NCBI GenBank assembly: GCA_017934745.1
Contig: JAGBIY010000023.1
Coordinates: 62,001-126,000, forward strand
Source: Treponema sp.
Lineage (GTDB): Bacteria; Spirochaetota; Spirochaetia; Treponematales; Treponemataceae
DNA length: 64,000 bases
Direction of reading: 5' to 3'
How positions within the stretch are numbered: the first letter of the stretch is position 1; each line of letters opens with the position of its first letter. Below, piece after piece: positions 10,101 to 17,850 of the stretch. Position numbers and translations under genes: made by a program. Below the pieces are notes generated by a model that saw only the letters and a list, made by a program, of their open reading frames with translations, was not told the DNA's origin and ran no database searches.

Positions 10101-10276
10101 TTGTCCCAAGCGATGAACCGTTCCATGGAAACGGCGGCGACACCTGTGATGCCGCTGTTCTCGACAGTCCAATCGGCCCAGCTTTTGCAGGAAACTTCGG
10201 TTGGGAAGACAAAAACGACGTTCTCGTCCCGAATATTCCGCACGATGCATTCTTCGATAGATTTCTCTTTTGTCAT
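7139..10276 (-). CDS. addB: AddB-type nuclease subunit with Fe-S cluster motif
   Basis: 1045 residues. The N-terminal two thirds are divergent and resemble an inactivated helicase: no Walker A is visible near the start, unlike Bacillus AddB. The C-terminal third is a PD-(D/E)XK nuclease (FIIDFKSG) preceded by SPSNVKAFYKCPRQWLFE. The final ~35 residues carry CTNKGVGANCKDYQSVC; together with the earlier Cys in YKCPRQW these match the four Cys that bind the 4Fe-4S staple in AddB and Cas4 nucleases. It sits directly upstream of addA with a 3 bp gap, so the two are surely co-translated. The start ATG at 10276 has only a weak ribosome site. The low N-terminal similarity makes it a diverged AddB/RexB rather than a textbook one. 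Confidence 0.88.
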   Translation of the reverse strand: MTKEKSIEECIVRNIRDENVVFVFPTEVSCKSWADWTVENSGITGVAAVSMERFIAWDKFKGDCIRTKQEDKTTVPSLMRKIFASYLIEKNAGIKKSNIANGKNEPLLFKSLITKEFAESASSFSDWISKILPSLKIWKTYHDTQSYKDIIEEMKKRALDSGKDFSLSANDSEDEDYETLYSEYKKFLDENDLFDPAWEQPPFKGADDKTRYVIVYPQILEDWTQYEFLLRMAEQEKALSFVEVPREIDVGNTSWCHFDTSVEELHNVASFLRRMHDEEKIAWTDMAVSVPNMDTYGSYLERELNLFEIPNVTRFSRMLSEHGSGKIFSQIQECVRSDFSFASVKELLLNDDIPWKNKFLIDKFIQFGKENNCVCSYIDEATGKKVDIWTSSFDNPVRRLSDDKIPERKRKMEESIAELRRFYGYLRASTTKMVGAKSFKALLRAYRTFRKLFIDRRGFKDMKQSDLILSRCITELTGLVELEGKFCTEEKKGSGVRVDGKTAYKISNVFGFFVSHLEQTQYLDQTEKRGIQVYPYRAAAAAPFKVHVVVDATQDSLSVGSLFKQLDFLNETKRDVILKIDPSTNDKFFKFTDFDPSESFISLYQLSSGSASYFTSAEHSAGKYGFPHGFLKKDAETEPDGSGNVFSQEKSSFVDKDVRFPNFIMRTQRNGFGVWKEQTMTSGRGGGSFRWEESKEKIKSIIEKKYLNKANGKYKISPSNVKAFYKCPRQWLFERVLSLKPLNNEADLMDDFVVGRINHAVFEVYLGVLKDRGVRFSDTLDKTVDKKTGDFRYTTLNSEYRKILEESIEKANTRFTEPDDDDEFGETLSEMTKTIVNSQKAELFTKLLPSVEKFSQYFCDMKVFKLEEQYVSHPKDEDGNPKEYYFDGRIDCILYCDSADDSETKFFIIDFKSGSVPSPILYDDAKEYEVPDFQMPVYRKIFSDGEKFRNGKSIEPDGYFFFSIRDRTLNGKTSVESASLGKDEFDRTCEKCGEFIEKFVERVKNLDFSIDERVQKKDLCTNKGVGANCKDYQSVCRRFFTVSGE

Positions 10277-10328
10277 GCAGAAATTATTCGGGGATTTTTT
10301 CCGTTCGTCAATTTATTTTAAAAAACAA

Positions 10329-11693
10329 TCAACCGAGCCTTATTCGGGCGGCTTTCGCGTGTCCGGCCAAGCCCTCGGCGTCGCCAAGGTTGCCGGCGGC
10401 TACGGCGGAAGCCACGGCACCTTTCGAGCCGGGAACGGTGCGGAGCGTCGTGACGGTCTTGAGGAAAACCCTCACGCTCAGGCCGCCAGTGAACCTTGCG
10501 CTCCCGGACGTGGGCAGGGTGTGGTTCAAGCCGGCCGCATAGTCGCCGAAGACTTCCGCGCTTCCGTGGCCGATGAAGAGGGAGCCGTAGTTGTGGCAGA
10601 GTTCAGCAATTCTGTCGCGCTCCTCCCCTTCGTCCATCGCAAGCTCCAAGTGCTCCGGAGCCTTCCTGTTCGCAGCCTCGGCCGCCTGTTCAAGGTTATC
10701 GCAGACGATGATTCTTCCGCAGTTCTTTATTGACTGTTCGGCAGTGGCCCTCGTCTCAAGCACGGCAAGCTGTTTCTCGATTTCCTCGGCGACCTTCTTG
10801 GCGAGCTCCTCTGAATCCGTGGCCATGACGGGCTGCGCCACAACGTCGTGCTCCGCCTGCGCGAGCAAGTCGGCGGCGACCCAAGACGGGTTTGCGGATT
10901 TGTCGGCGATGATGAAGACCTCGGTGGGGCCCGCCACCATGTCGATTCCGACTGTTCCGTAGACGAGCTTCTTCGCCTCAGCCACGAATTTGTTGCCCGG
11001 CCCAACAATCACGTCGGTTCTCGGAACGGACTGGGTACCGAAAGCGAGCGCGCCGATTGCCTGGCTTCCACCGCACGCGAACGCCTTTGTGACTCCGCAG
11101 ATGTGGGCGGCCGCCATGATGTTCTCGTCGGCGTAGGCTTTTCCGCCCACGAACGTTTTTCCGGGAACGCCAAGCCCTTTCTTCTCCGCCTCGGCCTTGT
11201 CGTCCGGGTGGACGCGAGGCGGAGTGCAGAGGATTATCTCCTTCACGCCAGCGGCCACCGCAGGGGTCACGGTCATGACGACTGTGGAGACGAGCGGAAA
11301 GCGGCCCGCGGGAACGTAGACGCCAGCCCTGTCGACTGGAATGTTCTTCTGCCCTGTGAAAACGCCAGGCTCAAGCTCCATCTCGAAATTGTCGAAAGAC
11401 TCCGCCTGCTTCTTCGCGAAGCGGAGAGCCAAGTCGTGGCTGTAGCAAAGCGCGTCGTACAGCTTGGGATTCTCCCTCTTCATCTTCTCGGCCGCGGCCT
11501 CAAGCTCCGAACGCGGAATCTCGATTGAAGCGGGCGCGGAAACGTCGAATTTCGCGCCGTATTCCGCCAAAGCCTCGTCACCGCGGTTTTTCACATCGTT
11601 CAGGACATCCTTCACGACATCGATTGAACCGCCGAAATCCCGGCCGTTGAAGAAGGAATCCTCGACTTCTGAATATTTCTGAATCTTTATCAT
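10329..11693 (-). CDS. hisD: Histidinol dehydrogenase
   Basis: 454 residues, the usual length. HisD performs the last two oxidations of histidine synthesis (L-histidinol to L-histidine, NAD+, Zn2+). Visible marks are VDRAGVYVPAGRFPLVSTVVM, VGPGNKFVAEAK, GPTEVFIIAD, LLAQAEHD and the catalytic HTLPTSGSARFTGGLSVRVF block. The ATG at 11693 is preceded by AGAGG at correct spacing; the frame extends upstream but lacks a signal. It is not in a his operon: the neighbour downstream is addB, and the other his gene of the window, the hisA-hisI-hisE fusion, is 6 kb away. Scattered his genes are plausible in spirochaetes. Confidence 0.96.
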   Translation of the reverse strand: MIKIQKYSEVEDSFFNGRDFGGSIDVVKDVLNDVKNRGDEALAEYGAKFDVSAPASIEIPRSELEAAAEKMKRENPKLYDALCYSHDLALRFAKKQAESFDNFEMELEPGVFTGQKNIPVDRAGVYVPAGRFPLVSTVVMTVTPAVAAGVKEIILCTPPRVHPDDKAEAEKKGLGVPGKTFVGGKAYADENIMAAAHICGVTKAFACGGSQAIGALAFGTQSVPRTDVIVGPGNKFVAEAKKLVYGTVGIDMVAGPTEVFIIADKSANPSWVAADLLAQAEHDVVAQPVMATDSEELAKKVAEEIEKQLAVLETRATAEQSIKNCGRIIVCDNLEQAAEAANRKAPEHLELAMDEGEERDRIAELCHNYGSLFIGHGSAEVFGDYAAGLNHTLPTSGSARFTGGLSVRVFLKTVTTLRTVPGSKGAVASAVAAGNLGDAEGLAGHAKAARIRLG

Positions 11694-11800
11694 ACAAACC
11701 TCTGTTTTTTCTGTGTCCCTTTTTTGCAAATCAAAATTACCACAAAACGAAATCTGTTTCATTAAAGCGAAGATTGGAATAAACTTTTCAAATCAATTAT

Positions 11801-11970
11801 TAGGTCGAAAGTCGAGTTTATGCATACCGTAGTTGCAGAAACAAGCTCCCAGCGGGAACCCGCCCATCAAAACGGCAGTACCGCTTCGCGGTGGCTGAGT
11901 GTTTTGATGGGCGGACCCCCGCTTCCGCTCGTTTCTGCCATTGCACTGTGAAAACTCGACTTTCGACCTA
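11801..11970. repeat. Structured repeat element, copy 1 (about 170 nt, nested inverted repeats)
   Basis: Bounded by a perfect 19-bp inverted repeat (11801-11819 with 11952-11970). Inside are nested stems: 11835-11842 with 11931-11938, a perfect 14-bp stem 11860-11873 with 11901-11914, and a small central hairpin 11880-11892 (ACCGC-TTC-GCGGT). The single-stranded parts between stems (for example GCTCCCAGCGGGAACC and CATTGCACTGTG) are conserved in copy 2 at 17590-17769, whereas the stem bases differ but stay paired. It lies just before the ribosome site of the secreted protein at 11989. It could be a non-coding RNA, a cis-regulator or a MITE-like element. No ORF of note is inside. Confidence 0.85.
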
Positions 11971-11988
11971 TTAATCAAGGAGAAAACA

Positions 11989-13050
11989 ATGAAGAAATTC
12001 CTCGCCGCTGTTTCTGCGGCATTACTTGCAGCCGCCGTTTTCGCAAACGACATTTTCGCCGGCAAATCGTTCGATGGAATAGACCAGTCCGTCTACTACA
12101 AATTCAACAACGACAACACGGCGGAACTCATCTCCGGGAACACAGTGGGAGCCGTATTGAACTACAAGCTCGACGAAAGGAAAAAGACAATCAAGTTTTT
12201 CCCCAAAAAAGTCGAATCGACATCCCTCGGAATCATAGGATTCGAAAACAGGCTCTGCGAGAAAAAAGAAATCCTCGACTTCATCAACAAAAAAGATTTC
12301 GAGCGCGACACACTCAACAAAATGCTCGAAGAAGAATGCGGCTTCGACCCGAAAATCGAACTCGGAGGCAAGGACGAAGTAGAGCAGATTTTGAACTGCA
12401 TAGTCTTCGTGAACTACAGGGAGGAGGCAAAGACGGAGGAAGCCTACGACAAGAGCGTGGACTACACGGAAAAACTCAGGGAGGAGCTCAAGAAGAACGA
12501 GGACCAGGAGCAGGCGAATGAACAGATAAAAGAAGTTGAAGAATTCCTCGCGTCCATAAGGGCGGAACTCGAATCCACCACGATTCCCCAGGTCAAATCG
12601 ATGAAGAAGAAAATCGAAGCCCGGCTCGACACGATTTTCGACACCGAGATAATCTTCAACTACAAGGAGAACGAAGACGGCAGCATTCTACTCACGGAGG
12701 AAGCGGAGAACGTCAGCGCGAACGTGGTCTTCCTCTCGATGAATTCGGCGAACGAAGAGAAGCACGTCTACATCAACTCCAGCATCCTCGCCACAGCGGA
12801 CGTGGACGAGTCAGGGAACCCTATCGCAATAAAATTCTTCACGACAAGCGACAAGTGCAAAAAAGATTCGGGCAAAGTCACCTTCGTGAACTCCGACGAC
12901 AAGAAGGACAAGCTCAAGGCGGCCTATTCAATCAGCAGAAGCGAGAACGAGATAGAGATAACGCTCAAAATCACGTCAGGAAACTTGAAGGGCACCGAAC
13001 TCAAAAGCACATACAAGACATCCACGGAAACGCTCACGCCACGCGAATAG
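11989..13050 (+). CDS. Secreted hypothetical protein (paralogue A)
   Basis: 353 residues with an N-terminal signal peptide (MKKFLAAVSAALLAAAVFA) and a strong AAGGAG site. No recognised domain. The mature protein starts with NDIFAGKSFDGIDQSVYYKF, has a charged helical middle (about residues 150-215, Glu/Lys-rich, coiled-coil-like) and a C-terminal beta-rich part ending KGTELKSTYKTSTETL. The next gene, 9 bp downstream, is a clear paralogue with the same layout (IFKGNTFSVEDDEVFYKF near the start, FTIRGLYHTSKSTL at the end), so the pair arose by tandem duplication. The upstream region is occupied by structured repeat copy 1, which could influence expression. Function unknown; probably periplasmic or surface. 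Confidence 0.85.
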   Translation: MKKFLAAVSAALLAAAVFANDIFAGKSFDGIDQSVYYKFNNDNTAELISGNTVGAVLNYKLDERKKTIKFFPKKVESTSLGIIGFENRLCEKKEILDFINKKDFERDTLNKMLEEECGFDPKIELGGKDEVEQILNCIVFVNYREEAKTEEAYDKSVDYTEKLREELKKNEDQEQANEQIKEVEEFLASIRAELESTTIPQVKSMKKKIEARLDTIFDTEIIFNYKENEDGSILLTEEAENVSANVVFLSMNSANEEKHVYINSSILATADVDESGNPIAIKFFTTSDKCKKDSGKVTFVNSDDKKDKLKAAYSISRSENEIEITLKITSGNLKGTELKSTYKTSTETLTPRE

Positions 13051-13059
13051 GAGAAAGAC

Positions 13060-14106
13060 ATGAGAAAAACGCTCGCAATCGCGGCAGCCTTCCTGCTCAC
13101 GGCGGCGCTTTCTGCGGAGAACATATTCAAGGGGAACACGTTCTCTGTGGAAGACGACGAAGTATTCTACAAGTTCACCGACGACACGAACGCGAAAATC
13201 TTCTCCAACGACACGGACGAAGGCGAGACTACGCACATGGAGCTGGAATACGTTCTCGACGAGAAGAACAGGACGATAAAGCTCAGCCCGAAAAAAATCA
13301 GGACGGCCCTTTTCGGAATCCCCGGAATCGAAGACAGGCTTGTGACCAAAAAAGAGCTGCTAGACACGATAAAAGCGGAAGGCTTCAAGGAGGACGTGTT
13401 CAACAAGCAGTTCGAGGAGCTCACGGGCTTCAATCCGCACATAAAGCTCGGCAAGAAAGACGCAGTAGACAAAGTTATGAACGTGTTCCTGTACAACGAA
13501 TTCTTCGGCGACAGCGAATACGACGAGAGCGTGGACTACAAGGCGAAGGTTCTGGAAATGGACACAGACGAGGAAGAGATGCCAAAGGAGGACGTGGAGA
13601 AGGAAATCGAACTTCTCACACGAGCCATGAAGGCGACGCTCGCAAACATAGACATGGAATTGAAGATTCTTTCGGCATCCGTCTCGCTCACGTTCGACTT
13701 TTCCATGACGTTCAACTACGAGCAAGAAGAAGACGGCAGCGTAAAATTCACGGAATCGCCACAAAGCGTGGACGCGCAGACCGTCTTTCTGCAGATGAAA
13801 GCGGACGGAACAACCCGCAGCGTCTACATCACGAAAGGCATCCTCTCGATTGTGAGGGAGGGAGAAGACGGCAGGACTCCAGAAATAGACCGCTACGCGA
13901 CGAACGACAACCTCAAAAAGCCCGCAGGAAGAATCACATTCTTGAAGGCCGGCAATCCGAGGGAGAAAATCAAGGCGGCGTACAAAATCGACAACAGCCA
14001 GGACCCTGTAACAATGGAAATCACTTTCAAATCAGGCGCCCTCAATGGATTTACGATAAGGGGACTCTACCACACGTCAAAATCAACGCTGATTCCAATC
14101 AAGTAG
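13060..14106 (+). CDS. Secreted hypothetical protein (paralogue B)
   Basis: 348 residues with signal peptide MRKTLAIAAAFLLTAALSA. It is a tandem paralogue of the preceding gene: the order IFKG-TF, VFYKF, LDEKNRTIKLSPKKI, FGIPGIEDRL, DAVDKVMN, a charged helix, FNYEQEEDGSVKFTE and a final LNGFTIRGLYHTSKSTLIP mirrors paralogue A block by block. The 9-bp gap and a ribosome site (GGAGAAAG) in it indicate one transcript. Divergence is high, so the copies may have separate ligands or partners. No domain is recognised and no lipobox Cys is present, so it should be soluble in the periplasm or exported. Confidence 0.85.
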   Translation: MRKTLAIAAAFLLTAALSAENIFKGNTFSVEDDEVFYKFTDDTNAKIFSNDTDEGETTHMELEYVLDEKNRTIKLSPKKIRTALFGIPGIEDRLVTKKELLDTIKAEGFKEDVFNKQFEELTGFNPHIKLGKKDAVDKVMNVFLYNEFFGDSEYDESVDYKAKVLEMDTDEEEMPKEDVEKEIELLTRAMKATLANIDMELKILSASVSLTFDFSMTFNYEQEEDGSVKFTESPQSVDAQTVFLQMKADGTTRSVYITKGILSIVREGEDGRTPEIDRYATNDNLKKPAGRITFLKAGNPREKIKAAYKIDNSQDPVTMEITFKSGALNGFTIRGLYHTSKSTLIPIK

Positions 14107-14126
14107 AGAGGCAGGCATTTCGAATC

Positions 14127-15668
14127 CTACAAGATGATTCTGATTCCCGCTCCGTGGGAAGCCGTGTTGTATGCGCGGACGCTTCCGCCGAGCGACTCCA
14201 CGATGACCTTGGCGATTGAAAGCCCAAGCCCGCTTCCACCGACAGAGCGTGTGTGCGCCTCGTCGCCCCTGAAGAAACGCTCGAAGACGTGCGGAAGAAT
14301 CGATTCTGCAAAGCCGCTTCCGTCGTCCTCGATTTCTATTGTGGTCTTGTCGGATTTTTTCGCCTTCAGTTCTATTCGGCAGGAATCCCCCGCATATTTC
14401 ACGGAATTCGAAAGCACGACAGTCAAAACCTGATGCAGCAGTTCCGAATCCGAGTCGAAAGAGAAATCGCTCTCTTCGCATGAAAAATCGATGCGGACTG
14501 CCGGAGCCACAGCCGAGAATTCCTCTTTCAAGCGCAGGAACATCTCCTTCATGTTCACCTTTTCCACGTTCGGCTTGATTTTCCCCCTCTCAAGACGCGA
14601 AATCTGCAGGAGATTCGTGATTATCGCCTCCATCGACTTCGTTTCCTTCTTTATGGAATTGAGCGACTTCTCAAGCTGGGCGGCGTCTTCCCTGCCCCAG
14701 CGCAAAAGCAGGTTCGTCTGTCCGAGAATGACGGCTATCGGTGTTTTCAGCTCATGGGAGACATCGCTCGTGAACTGTTTCTCCCGGTCGAAGTCGACTT
14801 TGAGCCTGTCGAAGAGATTGTTGAACGTCATCACAAGGTCGTTTATCTCGTCGTTGTGCCGAGGACGCTCAAGCCTCTCGGTTCCGAGATTGGAGCTCGA
14901 AATCTTGGACGCGGCCCTCGTGACCTTGACGACAGGCTTCATTGTCCTGGACGTTATCAAGTACGAGATGAAGAACGAAATGACGAGAATCGGGATTATC
15001 GCCATCAAGACGGATTTTGGAAGCGTCTGGTAGAGCTGGTACGACACTTCCCTCGTCATGTCCATCGACGTTGCGATGTTGAGCTTTTTCTCGCCGACAT
15101 CGACCTCCTTCGAATAATAGAGGATGTTCAAGTCGCCATCGATGTAGTAGTTCTTCTTTATGAGCCTTTTTGTCTCTCCCGCAGTGTTCGAGACAGCTGG
15201 AAGGAACGGGTCGTTGGTGAAGAGTACATTCCCCTCGCTGTTCGTGACGACGAACGAAATGTAATACGGAATCATCGGGAACGGGGACGGACGGGAGTCG
15301 AACGCGTTTTTCGCCTCCTTCGACTCCTTCACAAGCTCGTGCTTCGAATCGTCCTTCTTCAAGGAATTGTCGTCCTCGAAAGGCTCCCCCTCCGGCTCGA
15401 GCTCGACCCCCTTCTCACTTTTCGCTCCAGGCTCGGCCTTCTTCGAGGCGACAGCCAACCTGGACTTGAGCCGTTTGCTCGCGGGGAACGACTTTATCTC
15501 TTTCTCAATCGACTCGGCAGCGCGCATCAATTCCCAATCCTGTCCGTCGCGGACGAATGAATTTATGAGCCAAACGAAAGCGAGGGAGAGTAAAAGAACC
15601 GCCACGGTGAGCACCACGGTGAACCTGAACGCCAACCGGACGGAAATGGATTTGAAAATGTTCTTCAT
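14127..15668 (-). CDS. Sensor histidine kinase
   Basis: 513 residues. TM1 is near residues 12-33, followed by a periplasmic part of ~180 residues with an unusually charged Lys/Glu/Asp-rich segment (about residues 60-120). TM2 (SVLMAIIPILVISFFISYLI) leads into HAMP, then a HisKA domain with SDVSHELKTPIAV (phospho-His near residue 304). The HATPase domain has N, G1 (IEDDGSGFAE), F and G2 (GGSGLGLSIAKVI) boxes, so it should be active. It lies 20 bp downstream of the OmpR-type response regulator and is surely its partner. The neighbours on both sides encode small secreted proteins, suggesting the system monitors or modifies the envelope (inference). Confidence 0.92.
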   Translation of the reverse strand: MKNIFKSISVRLAFRFTVVLTVAVLLLSLAFVWLINSFVRDGQDWELMRAAESIEKEIKSFPASKRLKSRLAVASKKAEPGAKSEKGVELEPEGEPFEDDNSLKKDDSKHELVKESKEAKNAFDSRPSPFPMIPYYISFVVTNSEGNVLFTNDPFLPAVSNTAGETKRLIKKNYYIDGDLNILYYSKEVDVGEKKLNIATSMDMTREVSYQLYQTLPKSVLMAIIPILVISFFISYLITSRTMKPVVKVTRAASKISSSNLGTERLERPRHNDEINDLVMTFNNLFDRLKVDFDREKQFTSDVSHELKTPIAVILGQTNLLLRWGREDAAQLEKSLNSIKKETKSMEAIITNLLQISRLERGKIKPNVEKVNMKEMFLRLKEEFSAVAPAVRIDFSCEESDFSFDSDSELLHQVLTVVLSNSVKYAGDSCRIELKAKKSDKTTIEIEDDGSGFAESILPHVFERFFRGDEAHTRSVGGSGLGLSIAKVIVESLGGSVRAYNTASHGAGIRIIL

Positions 15669-15688
15669 CTTGCTAGGCTTTCGGAAAT

Positions 15689-16354
15689 TTATTTCTCAAC
15701 GAATTTGTAGCCTGAACCGCGGACGGTCTTTATGTAGTCGGCTCCGATTTTGCTCCTGATGTAGCCGACGTACACGTCCACCGTATTCACGTCGATGTAG
15801 TGGTCCTTGCCCCATATCGAATCGATTATGTCGTCGCGGCTCATCACCTTGTCAGGATTCTCCATGAAGAGCTTGAGCATGAGGAATTCCGTTTTGGAAA
15901 CGCTCTCCGGCTTCCCGTTCACGGTCACGCTCATGCTGTCTATGTTCATCTCCAAATCGCGTATCTTTATGATTTTTCCGCCGACTTTTGGAGCGTTGGC
16001 GCGCCTCAGGACCGCGTTCATCCTCGCCAGAAGCTCCTCTATTTCGAACGGCTTTGAAATGTAGTCGTCGGCACCGGAATTCAAGCCGTTTATCTTGTCT
16101 ATCGTCTCGCCCCTCGCGGTCTCAAGGATTACGGGAACGTTCGATTTCGAGCGTATGCGCCTGAGCACCTCAAGCCCGTTCATTTCGGGGAGCATGACAT
16201 CGAGCAAAACCATGTCGGGATTCTCGCTCTCGAATTTCTCAAGCCCCTCCCTGCCGCTCTTTGCGAGCACGGTCTCGTACCCCTCGTGCTTAAGCTCAAG
16301 CTCGACGAATTCGCTGATTCCCTCGTCGTCCTCGACAATCAAAACCTTTGCCAT
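15689..16354 (-). CDS. OmpR/PhoB-family response regulator
   Basis: 221 residues. The receiver domain has the acidic pocket VEDDEG (residues 8-11), phospho-acceptor Asp52 in VLLDVMLPEMNG, and the conserved Lys in YISKPFEIEEL. A C-terminal winged helix follows (SKTEFLMLKLFMENPDKVMSRDDIIDSIWG, then VYVGYIRSKIG and VRGSGYKF). It is first in a two-gene operon with the downstream histidine kinase. A likely target is the divergent secreted-protein pair at 16391-17579, whose shared upstream region carries inverted repeats; this is inferred from position only. Confidence 0.95.
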   Translation of the reverse strand: MAKVLIVEDDEGISEFVELELKHEGYETVLAKSGREGLEKFESENPDMVLLDVMLPEMNGLEVLRRIRSKSNVPVILETARGETIDKINGLNSGADDYISKPFEIEELLARMNAVLRRANAPKVGGKIIKIRDLEMNIDSMSVTVNGKPESVSKTEFLMLKLFMENPDKVMSRDDIIDSIWGKDHYIDVNTVDVYVGYIRSKIGADYIKTVRGSGYKFVEK

Positions 16355-16390
16355 AAAAATCCTCCTGAAAAATAGACCTGAATTGGAACT

Positions 16391-16804
16391 CTAAAACTGA
16401 ATCTCGACTTTTTTTAGGGAGACACCCGAAAAAGAAACAATGTCCTCAAGCGTCACAGAAAAACTTCCGCCCTTCACGGGCATGGAAAGCCGCATCGTCT
16501 TGCCGTCCTTGCTGAAAAGGAACTTCGTGTCGTCCATCGGCAGGACTCCGTTGTTCAGTTTCACCGTCTTTCCGTTCACAGAGCGGGGATCCACTCCTTG
16601 ATCGAACAGGAAATCTATCTGGACTTTTCCCTCCCCGACCCTTTCCATTTTCGTAGAGACTAGATTGAATTCCACAGAGTCGTTCGCGACGCGCATACCG
16701 TGATACCCCATCGACTGCTTCGGCTCAGAATACGCTGAAACGCAAAAAGAGAAAAATAGAATCGCTAAAATTGAAAATGATATTTTGGTTCTCATGGTCT
16801 TCAT
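16391..16804 (-). CDS. Small secreted protein next to the two-component system
   Basis: About 137 residues. It begins with a signal peptide (ISFSILAILFFSFCVSAYS); the start could be ATG 16804 (GAGG only 2 nt upstream) or ATG 16795. The mature protein is beta-rich with a final repeat-like part: VQIDFLFDQGVDPRSVNGKTVKLNNGVLP, then DDTKFLFSKDGKTMRLS and VEIQF. The layout resembles a small Ig-like domain of the kind that compares values with an ideal strand pattern (SbsA/Big-like), but no family is assigned firmly. It is encoded 36 bp upstream of the response regulator on the same strand and so may be the first gene of that transcript. Confidence 0.75.
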   Translation of the reverse strand: MKTMRTKISFSILAILFFSFCVSAYSEPKQSMGYHGMRVANDSVEFNLVSTKMERVGEGKVQIDFLFDQGVDPRSVNGKTVKLNNGVLPMDDTKFLFSKDGKTMRLSMPVKGGSFSVTLEDIVSFSGVSLKKVEIQF

Positions 16805-16882
16805 GGCCTCAATTCTAATGGAAAATCGCAAGATTAATTTCAAAAAATGAGCTTTCTGAACAAAGACTTACGAACAAGCGAC

Positions 16883-16962
16883 TTTCATGAATGAAAACTT
16901 ATATATATTTTATCGTCATTTTATGATTGAAACTCCCGTCTCCATTACATTCTCAATCATAA
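16883..16962. promoter_or_regulatory. Divergent regulatory region with two inverted repeats
   Basis: The AT-rich 205 bp between the divergent secreted-protein genes (starts 16804 and 17010) holds TTTCAT-GA-ATGAAA at 16883-16896 and a perfect 10-bp inverted repeat TTATGATTGA (16921-16930) with TCAATCATAA (16953-16962). The second could form a stem-loop in the leader of the plus-strand gene. Possible operators for the adjacent response regulator; inference from position and symmetry. Confidence 0.4.
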
Positions 16963-17009
16963 AAAGTCAAAAATCAATCGAAATGAAAAAGATTGAAAGG
17001 AGCATACAC

Positions 17010-17579
17010 ATGACAAAATCTACAAAGACACTTGCGGCATTCACAATGGCGGCGATTCTCGCGGGCGGCTCCATCTTCGCCCAGTCATCGCAGAGCAAAA
17101 ACGAAGACAACGACAAGCAGAAGGCGGAATTCCGCCGCATGGAGCCGAGACGCGGCAAAATCCCGACAGACCAGACAGTCATAATCGGCCAGGTGAAGAA
17201 AGTCGACACCAAGGAATCTTCCATCACGATAACGAACACGGACGGAAAGGACGTTTCAGTCAAAGTCACGCCGTTCACTGATGTGGACATCGTGCCCGCC
17301 ACACGCCCGAATCCAAGCGACATGAAAGAGATGAAGGGGAAAAGGGCCGAAAAAGACTCCGACGAAGCCCGCGCCACAGACGGAAAAAGCTCCGACGGCA
17401 AGGAAAAAGGCAAAATGCAGCCTCCTCCGATGAGGCGCGACAATTCAATAAATGAAATCAGGAAAGGCTCGTGGATTCTTGCGGCCACCTACAAGACCGA
17501 CACGAAAGTCCCCGCCGCCTCGCAAATCGTGGTGAAGCAGGACAGGCTGGAAAAATCCGACACAATCGACGCGAAATAA
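17010..17579 (+). CDS. Secreted protein with OB-fold-like (DUF5666-like) segment
   Basis: 189 residues. Start ATG 17010 follows GAAAGGAGC; a long AT-rich frame upstream is not used. Signal peptide MTKSTKTLAAFTMAAILAGGSIFA. The mature part opens with an Arg/Met/Pro-rich stretch (RRMEPRRGKIP), then TVIIGQVKKVDTKESSITITNTDGKDVSVKV in a small beta-barrel-like pattern similar to DUF5666 domains. A charged low-complexity insert with MKEMKGKRAEKDSDE follows, and the barrel closes with IRKGSWILAATYKTDTKVPAASQIVV. Divergent from the two-component-system side, sharing a regulatory region. Metal or polyanion binding is possible but unproven. Confidence 0.75.
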   Translation: MTKSTKTLAAFTMAAILAGGSIFAQSSQSKNEDNDKQKAEFRRMEPRRGKIPTDQTVIIGQVKKVDTKESSITITNTDGKDVSVKVTPFTDVDIVPATRPNPSDMKEMKGKRAEKDSDEARATDGKSSDGKEKGKMQPPPMRRDNSINEIRKGSWILAATYKTDTKVPAASQIVVKQDRLEKSDTIDAK

Positions 17580-17589
17580 AAGCACATGT

Positions 17590-17769
17590 CAAACGCAGAG
17601 TTTGAACATATCGTAGTTGCTGAAACAAGCTCCCAGCGGGAACCCTGTTCAAAAAACGGCTGTACCGCTTCGCGGTGGCGTTAACATCGCTTGCGATGTT
17701 TAGTGTTTTTTGAACAGGAACCCCGCTTCCGCCTGTTTCAGCCATTGCACTGTGAAAACTCCGCATTTG
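17590..17769. repeat. Structured repeat element, copy 2 (about 180 nt)
   Basis: Same organisation as the element at 11801-11970. Outer stem 17590-17603 with 17756-17769 contains two C/A mismatches on the plus strand that become G-U pairs on the minus strand, so any RNA should be minus-sense. Stem GCTGAAAC/GTTTCAGC has a compensatory A-T to T-A change against copy 1. The 14-bp stem 17644-17657 with 17704-17717 is perfect but of different sequence from copy 1. An extra hairpin (AACATCGC-TT-GCGATGTT) is inserted near the apex. Located between a secreted-protein gene and the his fusion gene. Confidence 0.85.
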
Positions 17770-17783
17770 CCCTGCCATAATTG

Positions 17784-17837
17784 AAAAAAAATGAAGTGTA
17801 CCCAAAAAAGTTGGAGACAATTTTTGAAGGTACACTT
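17784..17837 (-). terminator. Terminator-like hairpin downstream of the his fusion gene
   Basis: Arms AAGTGTACC (17794-17802) and GGTACACTT (17829-17837), with a T-run on the minus strand at 17790-17784. The loop (CAAAAAAGTTGGAGACAA) also resembles the terminal inverted repeat of IS3-type elements, so it may be a recruited IS end. Confidence 0.6.
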
Positions 17838-17850
17838 TTTTATTCAAAAA

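Noticed and set aside
12855..14219. 454-codon frame overlapping the secreted paralogues
   Set aside because: Arg/His-rich out-of-frame shadow of two genes with clear signal peptides.
11801..17769. Integron attC sites
   Set aside because: The nested inverted repeats lack the RYYYAAC/GTTRRRY core sites and no cassette structure is seen.
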